Origin: Anaerolineae bacterium
GTDB taxonomy: Bacteria; Chloroflexota; Anaerolineae; Aggregatilineales; Phototrophicaceae
Reading direction: 5' to 3'
Length of the DNA stretch: 64,000 nt
NCBI GenBank assembly: GCA_022823945.1
Contig: JAJEBK010000043.1
Span: 1-64,000, forward strand
The translations under genes and the position numbers were made by a program. The notes beneath the pieces were generated by a model, which saw nothing but the letters and a program-made list of their open reading frames with translations, was not told where the DNA came from and ran no database searches. Below, one piece after another: positions 22,027 to 29,553 of the stretch (position 1 is its first letter; every line of letters begins with the position of its first letter).

Positions 22027-23895
22027 ATGACCCTGTCCGCGCGCTGGATGCCCATGCTGCCGTTGCTGCTGCTTACGCTGCTGCTGGCTGCGCCGGGCTT
22101 AAATGGCGACTTGATCTGGTTTGACGAGCTAACCTCGATCAGCCATGCCGGCGGCGTAAACGGCGGTTTTTCGCCACAGGAAATCGCCGACTCGGTGCAA
22201 ACACACAGCCCGAAACATACGCCGCTCTTCTTTGAGATTCTGGCGCTGTGGGCTGCGCTGATGGGCTGGCATCAGGTGGTGTTGCGCGCGCTGCCACTCT
22301 TCTGGGGGTTGCTGGCATTGGCCTGGATATATCGCCTGGGCGCGGATTTCATTTGTGCGCGGGCTGGACTATACGCTTGTTTGCTGCTGGCGCTGAATGC
22401 TTTCTGGCTGGATTATTTTCACGAAATCCGCATGTACACTTTGCAATTCATGCTGTTGTCGGCGCTGGCCTGGCATTATCTCACCATCACGCGGCGGGAT
22501 GTTGTGGCGCGGCCTCGCCACTGGGCGGGCTTAATCGGCTGTGCGGCGCTGAGCCTGTATGCGCAGCCATTTTCTATCTTTTTCTTGCTGGCGCTGGGAT
22601 TGTGGCATTTGCGCTGGCTGCGTCGTCCGCAGTTGTTCTGGCGGGTCGGCCTGGCCATGCTGGTCGCGGCTTTGCTCTATTTGCCTTGGCTGCCGGTCAC
22701 GCTGCATGGGCTGACTGCCAAGTTCGATACCGCCGCCGATGCCATGCCCTTGGCGCAAGCCTTGTCTGTTTTTCTGCGCCTGCTGGGCAACGGACAGCCC
22801 TGGCTGTTGCTGGTCCCTTTTGCCTGCCTGCTGATCGTCATGCGCGCATCGTACCGACGACGATTGCTGCCTTTCCTCTTTCTGGCTGGCGGGAGCTTGC
22901 TGATTCTGCTGGTCGCCAATGAATGGGTGGGCTTGATCCCGCTGCGGCGTTCGCGCTACTTTTTCTTGACCTGGGGCATGCTGGCTTTGGCGCTGGGTGG
23001 CGGTTTGGCTGGCATCAAATGGCGCTGGCTGGCACCGCTGTTTCTGGTGGTCTATGCCGCAGCTGGATTTGGTTTCCGCCATGTTGACGATTATCTGGCG
23101 CATCAAGGCACTGTCTACGCGGTGCATCTGTATCCGCCGCTGGAGACAATTGCGCAGGCGCTGCGCGGCCATACGCAAGCGCAGGATTTTGTGGTCGGCT
23201 TCACCGACGCCAACTTCGTCAATCGCGCCAGCAAGCAAGGCAAGAGCACAGCCGATTATTACTTCGAGACCTTGCTTGGCATTGATGGCACGCTCATCCC
23301 CAGCGCCTGGACCGCCGACCAGTTGGCTGCCCGGCTAGGGGAGCGGCTGGCAAACAATCCCTATCTGCTGCTGATGCACGACCCAAAAGCGCCGCCAGCC
23401 AGCCTTGTGCCGACATGGGAGGGCATAAACCGCGACTACATGCCCTGCGACATCGTGCTCGACCAGCCACGGCTATTCGTCCAGCGTCATGTCGACAAAC
23501 GGCTGTCGTGCCAGCGTGCCTATCAGCCTGTTCATTATGACAATGGCATCCACATCGTCGACAAATTCGGCGAATATGACAAAGCGGCGCAGACTGTGCG
23601 TCTGATAACCGGCTGGGAAGTGGCAAGCCGGGCGCAACCCCGGCAATACAATGTCTCGCTGCAGATTTTGACGGCTGACCACCGCAATGTCGCCCAGACC
23701 GATCGCCACTTGCATGACAATATCCTGAAATGGTACGCCGCCGAATTGCCGACCGACCACCTGCCGCCCGGCGACTATCGCGCCGTGGTCATCGTCTATG
23801 ATCGCAACAGCAAATCTAAGGTGACCGGCGTGGACTTGACCAGTGGCGAGATGGGGGCGATTCTGCCCATTCTGCATTTCACGGTGGAAAGGTAG
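22027..23895 (+). CDS. PMT-like membrane glycosyltransferase, tandem paralogue 2
   Basis: 622 residues, starting directly after the stop of paralogue 1 (TAG-ATG, no gap). It shares the layout: WFDELTSI in the first loop, HSPKHTPLFFEI (paralogue 1 has YSPQHTPLFYFI), YFHEIRMYTLQ, many membrane helices and the same C-terminal domain (VRLITGWEV ... NVAQTDRHLHDNILKW against NVAQSDRHLDAELLKW). The pair arose by gene duplication and probably glycosylates a lipid or cell-surface protein. The acceptor is unknown. Confidence 0.8.
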   Translation: MTLSARWMPMLPLLLLTLLLAAPGLNGDLIWFDELTSISHAGGVNGGFSPQEIADSVQTHSPKHTPLFFEILALWAALMGWHQVVLRALPLFWGLLALAWIYRLGADFICARAGLYACLLLALNAFWLDYFHEIRMYTLQFMLLSALAWHYLTITRRDVVARPRHWAGLIGCAALSLYAQPFSIFFLLALGLWHLRWLRRPQLFWRVGLAMLVAALLYLPWLPVTLHGLTAKFDTAADAMPLAQALSVFLRLLGNGQPWLLLVPFACLLIVMRASYRRRLLPFLFLAGGSLLILLVANEWVGLIPLRRSRYFFLTWGMLALALGGGLAGIKWRWLAPLFLVVYAAAGFGFRHVDDYLAHQGTVYAVHLYPPLETIAQALRGHTQAQDFVVGFTDANFVNRASKQGKSTADYYFETLLGIDGTLIPSAWTADQLAARLGERLANNPYLLLMHDPKAPPASLVPTWEGINRDYMPCDIVLDQPRLFVQRHVDKRLSCQRAYQPVHYDNGIHIVDKFGEYDKAAQTVRLITGWEVASRAQPRQYNVSLQILTADHRNVAQTDRHLHDNILKWYAAELPTDHLPPGDYRAVVIVYDRNSKSKVTGVDLTSGEMGAILPILHFTVER

Positions 23896-23902
23896 CGCGC
23901 CC

Positions 23903-24562
23903 GTGCCGCTCAAGCGCCTCCTGCAGCCAGTCTATGCGCCGCCGCTGCGAAGAGCTCGCCTCTGGGCAGAATATCGCGCCGAACAGCGCCGCATCCGCGC
24001 GGAAGTGTTGAATACGCGGGGGCAGGGACGGCCGGTCAAGATCATCATCGGCGCCGGGCAGACGCGTTACGCGGGCTGGATCGCCACAGACATCCCCGCA
24101 TTTGATATCCGGCGCGAGGGGCATTGGCGGCGACTCTTCCCTCCCGCTGGCATCGACCGCATGCTGGCTGAGCATGTCTTCGAGCATTTGACAGCCGCGC
24201 AATTCAGCGGCTTTCTGGCCACCGCGCGCGACTATCTGGCAGCCGACGGGCGCATTCGCATCGCGGTGCCCGATGGCAACCATCCTTCGCCCGAATACAT
24301 CAATAGCGTTCGTCCCGGCGGCAGTGGTGCCGGCGCCGACGACCACAAAATGCTTTACACGCAAGAAATCATCAGCCAGCTAATCACAGCGCAGGGTTAT
24401 GATTTTGCCTTGCTGGAAGCCTTTGATGCCAAAGGCGCGTTCCACAGCCAGCCCTGGAGCGCGGACGATGGTTTCGTCAGCCGCTCGTCAGCCCATGACC
24501 AGCGCAACAGCGACGGCGTCTTGCGCTATACCAGCTTGCTCGTCGACTGCTGGCTGCCCTAG
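23903..24562 (+). CDS. SAM-dependent methyltransferase-like protein
   Basis: 219 residues if the GTG at 23903 is used, 7 bases after the previous stop with GGAAAGG upstream. [20 protein letters not shown] (about 48-67) resembles the SAM-binding loop of predicted methyltransferases that sit in glycan clusters, and [11 protein letters not shown] with [14 protein letters not shown] matches the later strands. The SAM-loop glycines are reduced (IGAGQ), as in the COG4627 type. Position behind two glycosyltransferases suggests a glycan-modifying task. Its TAG overlaps the lpdA stop through CTAG at 24559-24562. Confidence 0.75.
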   Translation: MPLKRLLQPVYAPPLRRARLWAEYRAEQRRIRAEVLNTRGQGRPVKIIIGAGQTRYAGWIATDIPAFDIRREGHWRRLFPPAGIDRMLAEHVFEHLTAAQFSGFLATARDYLAADGRIRIAVPDGNHPSPEYINSVRPGGSGAGADDHKMLYTQEIISQLITAQGYDFALLEAFDAKGAFHSQPWSADDGFVSRSSAHDQRNSDGVLRYTSLLVDCWLP

Positions 24563-25956
24563 GCGTTGAGGAAGCTGCCCTCCAAGCCGTGCGCCGCTTC
24601 TTTCAGCGCCTCGCTCAGGGTGGGATGCGCATGCACATTGCGCGCAATTTCGCTGGGCGTCAGTTCAGCCGACCGCGCCAGGGTTAATTCTGGCAGCAGC
24701 TCGGTTACATCGTGCCCAATCATGTGCGCGCCCAAAATCTCGCCATACCTGGCATCGCTGATGAGCTTGACGAAGCCGCTGGCATCGCCCAATCCCCGCG
24801 CCTTGCCATTCGCCTGGAAGGGGAATTTTGCCACATTGATCTGATAGCCGCGCTCTTTTGCCTGCTGCTCGGTATAGCCAAAGCTGGCGACTTGCGGCTG
24901 GCAGTAGGTCGCGCGCGGCATCATGTCGAAGTCCAGCGTCACGCTCTCCGCGCCCGCGATATGTTCGGCGGCAACCACGCCCATGACCTCGGCGACATGC
25001 GCCAGCATTAGCTTGGCAGTCACATCGCCGACAGCGTAGATATGGGGCAGGTTGGTCTGCATGTGCTCGTTGATATCAATGCCGCCCGTCTCGTTCAGCT
25101 CAATAGCCAGTTTTTCCAGTCCAAAGCCGGTCACGCGCGGCGCGAAACCAATCGCCTGCAGAGCTCGCTCGGCTCGCAGTGTCTCTTGCTCCCCAGCGAG
25201 CGTCTTCACCGCAACCACGACACCGTCTGCCGTGTCGTCAATGGCTTGCACGCTTGTGCCGACCAGCATGTTGATGCCCAGCTTCTGGAATGCCTTCGCC
25301 AATTCGGCGCTGACTTCAGGGTCTTCCAAAGGCAGAATGCGCTCCATATATTCGACCAGGGTGACATCGACACCATAGTTCGCCATGATATAGGCGAATT
25401 CGACGCCGATTGCGCCAGCGCCCGCGATGATGATGCTGGCTGGCAACGAATCTTCCATGATTTGCTCTTCATAGGTAACCACGCGCTCGCTCAATGTCGT
25501 GCCAGGCAGTAATCGCGTGCTGGCACCGGTCGCGATGATCAGGTGCTTGAAGATGAGCGTCTCGCTGCTGCCGTCGTTATTGGCAACCTGCAGGCTGTGT
25601 TCGTCCTCGATAGTCGCCCAGCCTTCATAAGTCGCGACTTTGTTTTTGCGCATGAGGAACTGCACGCCTTTGGTCAGCCCATTGGAGACGCGCCGGCTGC
25701 GCTTGAAGGCTTTGCCATAGTCCAGCGTGAAGTCGCCACTGATGCCAAATTGGTCGGCTTCGCGCGTGAGGATATGCGCCAGCTCGGCATTGCGCAGCAG
25801 CGCCTTCGAGGGGATGCAGCCGACATTCAGGCAGACGCCGCCCCAATACTTCTTTTCGACGATGGCGGTCGCAAGCCCAAGCTGACTGGCGCGGATGGCA
25901 GCGATATAACCGCCTGGTCCCGCGCCCAACACGACGACATCATATTCTTTTGCCAT
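24559..25956 (-). CDS. lpdA: dihydrolipoyl dehydrogenase
   Basis: 465-residue flavoprotein, the E3 component that reoxidises dihydrolipoamide in 2-oxoacid dehydrogenase or glycine cleavage complexes. FAD loop [17 protein letters not shown] (8-24), redox disulfide GGVCLNVGC with C42 and C47, NAD loop [14 protein letters not shown] near 178-191, second FAD contact IYAVGDVT near 309, and the C-terminal active-site His-Glu in [12 protein letters not shown]. No E1 or E2 genes are in the window, so the complex served cannot be told. Confidence 0.94.
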   Translation of the reverse strand: MAKEYDVVVLGAGPGGYIAAIRASQLGLATAIVEKKYWGGVCLNVGCIPSKALLRNAELAHILTREADQFGISGDFTLDYGKAFKRSRRVSNGLTKGVQFLMRKNKVATYEGWATIEDEHSLQVANNDGSSETLIFKHLIIATGASTRLLPGTTLSERVVTYEEQIMEDSLPASIIIAGAGAIGVEFAYIMANYGVDVTLVEYMERILPLEDPEVSAELAKAFQKLGINMLVGTSVQAIDDTADGVVVAVKTLAGEQETLRAERALQAIGFAPRVTGFGLEKLAIELNETGGIDINEHMQTNLPHIYAVGDVTAKLMLAHVAEVMGVVAAEHIAGAESVTLDFDMMPRATYCQPQVASFGYTEQQAKERGYQINVAKFPFQANGKARGLGDASGFVKLISDARYGEILGAHMIGHDVTELLPELTLARSAELTPSEIARNVHAHPTLSEALKEAAHGLEGSFLNA

Positions 25957-25991
25957 GTCTCACCCAGTTCTGATTGCTGTTTGAACGCGGC

Positions 25992-26801
25992 TTAGTCTAC
26001 AGCAGACGCGCCCACAAGGGTAGAGTCGCTGCGGGAACAACGTTGTCGCTGCGCCTCGAACAGGATGACAGCCGCCGCGCTGGCCACATTCAGCGACTCG
26101 CTGGATTGCGCCATGGGTATGGCGATCTCGCAAGCAGCCAACCGCCGCGCCGCCTGGCTTAGCCCGTGCGCTTCGTTGCCCAAGATCAGCGCCCAGTCGC
26201 CCGTCCAGCCAACGCTTGTATACGGGCAATCGGCCTCGGCGCGCGTCGCATAGACTCGCAGCTCGCGGCAGAAGTCAGCGATTTCGTCCCAGTTTGCTTC
26301 TACGATGGGCAGTCGAAAATGAGCGCCCATGCCCGCGCGCAGTGTCTTGCCGCTGTAGACATCGCAGCAGCCCGGTGCCAGGATCGCCAGCTCGACGCCC
26401 GCGGCTGAAGCGCTGCGCAGGATTGTGCCCAGGTTGCCCGGCTCGCCGATCGCGTCCAGAATCAGCACGCGCCGACAGGGCTGCGCGATAGGTGGCTTGG
26501 GAATGTGAAAAACCGCCAGGATGCCCGGTGGCTGCTGGGTATCGCTGACATGTCGCAAGATCGATTCGGCCACCGACAGCAATGTACAATTGCGCTTTTG
26601 CAGCTGCGCGATGACGCCATAATCTGCGCGTTGTGGGGAATACAATGCCAGCTCGGCAGCTCCACCACGAGCGAGCGCATCGGCGATCAGCCGGTCGCCT
26701 TCCAGGATCAATTTGCGTTCGCTGCGGCGCAGTCGCGCTTTGGTTGCCAGCGCCTTCACATGGCGGACGCGCTTGTTTTGTATGCTGATGATTGGCTGCA
26801 T
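25992..26801 (-). CDS. SpoU/TrmH family RNA 2'-O-methyltransferase
   Basis: 269 residues. The N-terminal part (ATKARLRRSERKLILEGDRLI) is the SpoU substrate-binding domain. The SPOUT knot motifs follow: motif 1 LDAIGEPGNLGTILRSASAAG near 115-135, motif 2 ALILGNEAHGLS near 206-217, motif 3 ESLNVASAAAVILFEA near 234-249. It methylates rRNA or tRNA ribose; the exact site is unknown. It lies downstream of the rplT terminator, so it may be read through at low level from the ribosomal operon. The ATG at 26801 is favoured over one 7 codons earlier that falls by the terminator. Confidence 0.87.
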   Translation of the reverse strand: MQPIISIQNKRVRHVKALATKARLRRSERKLILEGDRLIADALARGGAAELALYSPQRADYGVIAQLQKRNCTLLSVAESILRHVSDTQQPPGILAVFHIPKPPIAQPCRRVLILDAIGEPGNLGTILRSASAAGVELAILAPGCCDVYSGKTLRAGMGAHFRLPIVEANWDEIADFCRELRVYATRAEADCPYTSVGWTGDWALILGNEAHGLSQAARRLAACEIAIPMAQSSESLNVASAAAVILFEAQRQRCSRSDSTLVGASAVD

Positions 26802-26817
26802 GCCGCGCCACCATAAA

Positions 26818-26847
26818 TACAAAAAGGGTCATCTATAACGACCCTTT
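26818..26847 (-). terminator. intrinsic terminator after rplT
   Basis: Minus strand: AAAGGGTC, loop GTTATAGAT, GACCCTTT, then TTGTATTT. Stem complementary to 26823-26830 and 26840-26847. It ends the infC-rpmI-rplT operon 30 bases after rplT. Confidence 0.8.
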
Positions 26848-26877
26848 GTACGGTTGCCTGGCGACTTGTTGCCGCGC

Positions 26878-27231
26878 CTAGAGATGCTGGCGGGCTGCGT
26901 CGGCGATTTGGCTGAAGGTGGCGGCATCGTGCACAGCGAGGTGCGCGAGGCTCTTGCGGTCCAACTCAATACGAGCGCGCTTCAAGCCATAGACCAACTG
27001 GCTGTACTTCATGCCGTTGAGACGCGCGGCTGCGTTGATGCGCTGGATCCACAGGCGGCGAAGTTGGCGGCGGCGTTGTCGGCGGTCGCGGTAGGCATAC
27101 CACAAGCTGCGCATCATGGCTTCGTTGGCGCGCTTGAAGTTCTTGCTGCGCGTGCCCCATTGCCCTTTGGTCATCTTGATGATTTTTTTATGCCGGCGCC
27201 GTCTGACGAAGCCGGTGCGTGTTCTGGCCAT
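26878..27231 (-). CDS. rplT: 50S ribosomal protein L20
   Basis: 117 residues, standard length. MARTRTGFVRRRRHKKIIK is replaced here for the usual RVK start, followed by GQWGTRSKNFKRANEAMMRSL, YAYRDRRQRRRQLRRLWIQRINAAAR and YSQLVYGLKRARIELDRKSLA, all diagnostic. GGAGA precedes the ATG. It binds 23S rRNA early in 50S assembly. In many bacteria L20 represses this operon; no such leader structure is obvious here. Confidence 0.97.
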   Translation of the reverse strand: MARTRTGFVRRRRHKKIIKMTKGQWGTRSKNFKRANEAMMRSLWYAYRDRRQRRRQLRRLWIQRINAAARLNGMKYSQLVYGLKRARIELDRKSLAHLAVHDAATFSQIADAARQHL

Positions 27232-27258
27232 TGCGTATTCTCCGTGAGTAGCGCTGGG

Positions 27259-27510
27259 TTAGGCGGGCGGATTGGCTTTGTATTTGCCCAGATAAGGGGC
27301 GAGGCGGCGGATGCGGCGCTGCATGGCTTTTTCGCCGACTTGCATGGTCTTGTCCCATTGACGGCGCACGCGCTTGGCCGACATGCGACGCCGATGGCTC
27401 TTGCCGCCTTTGGTGCGAACGATCTTGCCAGTCCCGGTCATTTTGAAACGTTTGGCTGTGGCTTTGTGCGTCTTCAGTTTGTACTTTGTGCTCTTTTTCT
27501 TGCGTGGCAC
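27259..27510 (-). CDS. rpmI: 50S ribosomal protein L35
   Basis: 83 residues, longer than the usual 64-66 because of a C-terminal extension after DKTMQVGEKAMQRR. The basic N-terminus KLKTHKATAKRFKMTGTGK and SHRRRMSAKRVRR identify L35. It begins with GTG whose G is the last base of the infC stop (TAGTG), with GGAG 8 bases upstream. Confidence 0.93.
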   Translation of the reverse strand: MPRKKKSTKYKLKTHKATAKRFKMTGTGKIVRTKGGKSHRRRMSAKRVRRQWDKTMQVGEKAMQRRIRRLAPYLGKYKANPPA

Positions 27511-28070
27511 TATTGCTTCTCCGAACTTTGTCTGTATTCCTTGGTCGGCGCGAGGATCATCAGCATGTCTCTGCCTTCAATATTGGGGCGCTGCTCCACC
27601 ACGCCGACATCCTTAAGCGCTTCTTCAATCCTGCCCAGCCGGTCGCGTCCGATATATTGATGCGTAATTTCGCGACCGCGGAAGCGTACGCGGAACTTCA
27701 CCTTTTTGCCTTCTTGCAACCACTTTTCGGCGCGTTTGATATCAAACTGCAAATGATATTCGTCGGTTTTGGGTCGCAGCTGGATCTCTTTGACGGTTAC
27801 CTTGATCTGGTTCTTCTTGGATTTGCGTTCCTTGCGCCGCTGCTCGTATTGAAACTTGCCATAATCCATGATGCGGCAGACGGGCGGACGAGCTTTGGGC
27901 GCCACTTCAACCAGATCCAAGCCAGCGGCTTCCGCACGCTCCTGGGCATAGCTGATGCCCACAACGCCGATATTGTTGTTGGCATGGTCAATCAGGCGAA
28001 CTTCCCGTACACCGCGGATATTGCCGTTGATTCGCAGACCTGAACTCGCTATCTTTGCACGACCCTTCAT
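27510..28070 (-). CDS. infC: translation initiation factor IF-3
   Basis: 186 residues from the ATG at 28070. N-domain: LRINGNIRGVREVRLIDHANNNIGVV and LDLVEVAPKARPPVCRIMDYGKFQYE; linker rich in R and K; C-domain VKEIQLRPKTDEYHLQFDIKRAEKWL and KVKFRVRFRGREITH. The promoter 40-50 bases upstream rules out longer frames. No strong Shine-Dalgarno precedes the ATG, and an ATC two codons earlier (IF-3 genes often use ATT/ATC starts) cannot be excluded. Confidence 0.95.
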   Translation of the reverse strand: MKGRAKIASSGLRINGNIRGVREVRLIDHANNNIGVVGISYAQERAEAAGLDLVEVAPKARPPVCRIMDYGKFQYEQRRKERKSKKNQIKVTVKEIQLRPKTDEYHLQFDIKRAEKWLQEGKKVKFRVRFRGREITHQYIGRDRLGRIEEALKDVGVVEQRPNIEGRDMLMILAPTKEYRQSSEKQ

Positions 28071-28116
28071 TACGATGCGACATCCATCAGACACGCAGGA
28101 ACCGCCACGAAGCCAG

Positions 28117-28146
28117 AGCGTAACACAGCGCGCCATTGGCTGTCAA
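28117..28146 (-). promoter_or_regulatory. promoter of the infC-rpmI-rplT operon
   Basis: Minus strand TTGACA (28146-28141), an 18-base spacer and TACGCT (28122-28117). The -35 is perfect and the -10 partial. The start site would fall near 28110, 40 bases before infC. Confidence 0.55.
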
Positions 28147-28167
28147 CAGGCAGTCGAAAATGGTCTG

Positions 28168-28539
28168 TCATTTCTCCGCGTCCGGGGCATCGTTGCGCAT
28201 TTGTGTCACGCGTTCATGAACCAATCGCAACAATTCTTCATCGCTTTCTTTGCATCTGCGCAGTGTCTGTTTGGCGCAAGCAGTGCAGCCGCGCATCGCC
28301 CGGAAGCTGTCGGTTTCGCATGACAAGCAGCCATTCAGGTCGATCATCAACGACATCAGCCCGAGGACCTCGGGGCTGGTTTCCGGTTTGCCTTCCAACT
28401 TGTCGACAAGCTGCGCCCATTGACCATTCCGCGTGTTGCGCAGGGCGGGGATCGCATAATGCGGGAACAGAATCTCGTTGTCGCTGTACAAGCGCCACTT
28501 CCTTTGCAGCAGTTTGTTGCTCGCGCGCCAGCACAGCAT
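28168..28539 (-). CDS. small cysteine-rich hypothetical protein
   Basis: 123 residues from the ATG at 28539; a TTG at 28563 is possible and neither has a clear ribosome site. The core reads YSDNEILFPHYAIPALR, then NGCLSCETDSFRAMRGCTAC around 83-102, giving two CxxC pairs 12 residues apart that could hold zinc or an Fe-S cluster. The C-terminus is helical (ESDEELLRLVHERVTQM). The family is not recognised with confidence. It follows the arginase-like gene by less than 50 bases on the same strand and precedes the infC promoter. Confidence 0.65.
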   Translation of the reverse strand: MLCWRASNKLLQRKWRLYSDNEILFPHYAIPALRNTRNGQWAQLVDKLEGKPETSPEVLGLMSLMIDLNGCLSCETDSFRAMRGCTACAKQTLRRCKESDEELLRLVHERVTQMRNDAPDAEK

Positions 28540-28587
28540 ACGCGCTTTTGCGCTGCCCTGCAAGGCATTGCTGGCAAATTGCGCGCC

Positions 28588-29385
28588 TTATCGTGAATCG
28601 GCGGTTTGCTTCAATGCGCGCACCAGCCGCAATGTGGCGGACATGGCTTCGTCCGCGCCGGGCAGCGTGCTGTTCCACAAGCTGAACAAAACGGCGGCGA
28701 TGCGCCTCTTTTCCAGCGCGATGCGCAGCGATTCGATGCTCTCATCCAGTGTGGGTCCGCCTGGCTCGGGATAACTCATGGCGGGCATCTCGGCGCAGTC
28801 GACCACATCGGTATCGAAGTGGATATAGAGCGGCTTGTCTGGCAGCGGCGCGGCGTCCAATTCCCTCAGTGTCTCATGGATAGCGACCTGGCTTTCACGC
28901 AGCATCACGCCTTCTTGTGGGTCGAGGTTGCGCACATCGCTGATGACGATGTCCGCCTCGGCGATCGGCGCAAGCTGCAGGCCGCGCATCAGCTGCTGGT
29001 TGCCGCGACCGACCAGCGCCGCCAGGGGCATGCCGCCCAGGAAACCGCTGGGAGTCGTTTCCGGCGTGTTGAAGTCGCCGTGCGAGTCGTACCACAGGAT
29101 GGCGGGGGAATGCGCCTCCAGGCCTTTGACCACGCCCAGACAACTGGTGCAGTCGTTGGCGAAGACGACGGGCGTCTTTGGCGCATGTGTTTGGATCGCT
29201 TCTGCCAGCGCCCAGTTGACGGCTACGACCGGGTCTTTGTGCGCGGCGAAGTCCGGGGCGATGTCGACCCATTCGGCGTCCAGCTCATCCGCGATGCCAC
29301 TATCGCGCAGGGCTGCGACTTCGCGCCGTTCTGCCAGCGCCTCGCCCAAATAGTAGGGCACGCCAATGCAAATGTAGTCGCTCAT
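28588..29385 (-). CDS. arginase/agmatinase-fold protein with altered metal site
   Basis: 265 residues of the ureohydrolase fold. The second and third metal motifs are present in modified form, YDSHGDFNTPET (99-110, canonical DAHxD) and HFDTDVVDCAEMP (189-201, canonical DVDxxDP). The first, GGDH in true arginases, reads ANDCTS (76-81), so the metal histidine is Cys. From memory, an arginase-like subfamily with GDCT is known in Actinobacteria, which suggests a real variant and not decay. SGFLGGMPLAALVGRG is also subfamily-typical. Substrate unknown; arginase or agmatinase activity should not be assumed. Confidence 0.75.
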   Translation of the reverse strand: MSDYICIGVPYYLGEALAERREVAALRDSGIADELDAEWVDIAPDFAAHKDPVVAVNWALAEAIQTHAPKTPVVFANDCTSCLGVVKGLEAHSPAILWYDSHGDFNTPETTPSGFLGGMPLAALVGRGNQQLMRGLQLAPIAEADIVISDVRNLDPQEGVMLRESQVAIHETLRELDAAPLPDKPLYIHFDTDVVDCAEMPAMSYPEPGGPTLDESIESLRIALEKRRIAAVLFSLWNSTLPGADEAMSATLRLVRALKQTADSR

Positions 29386-29553
29386 GTTGCCGTCCTCCTT
29401 CGCAGATTAATGCGCATGCAATGTGCCATGTCCGTGGCGGATCAGCTTGGCGCAAGGCCATTCACCGCCGCATTGCGCCGCAATGACTGCGGATATCCAC
29501 GCTCAAGCAAGGGAAGGGCGGGCGAGCGAATGACCTGGCTGGCGCGCTCAGTC

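Noticed and set aside
27510..28136. Longer IF-3 with 22 extra N-terminal residues
   Set aside because: The extra part overlaps the TTGACA/TACGCT promoter and is not similar to IF-3.
29449..29485. GGCGCAA...TTGCGCC hairpin after nrdJ as terminator
   Set aside because: The loop is 17 bases and no T-run follows.
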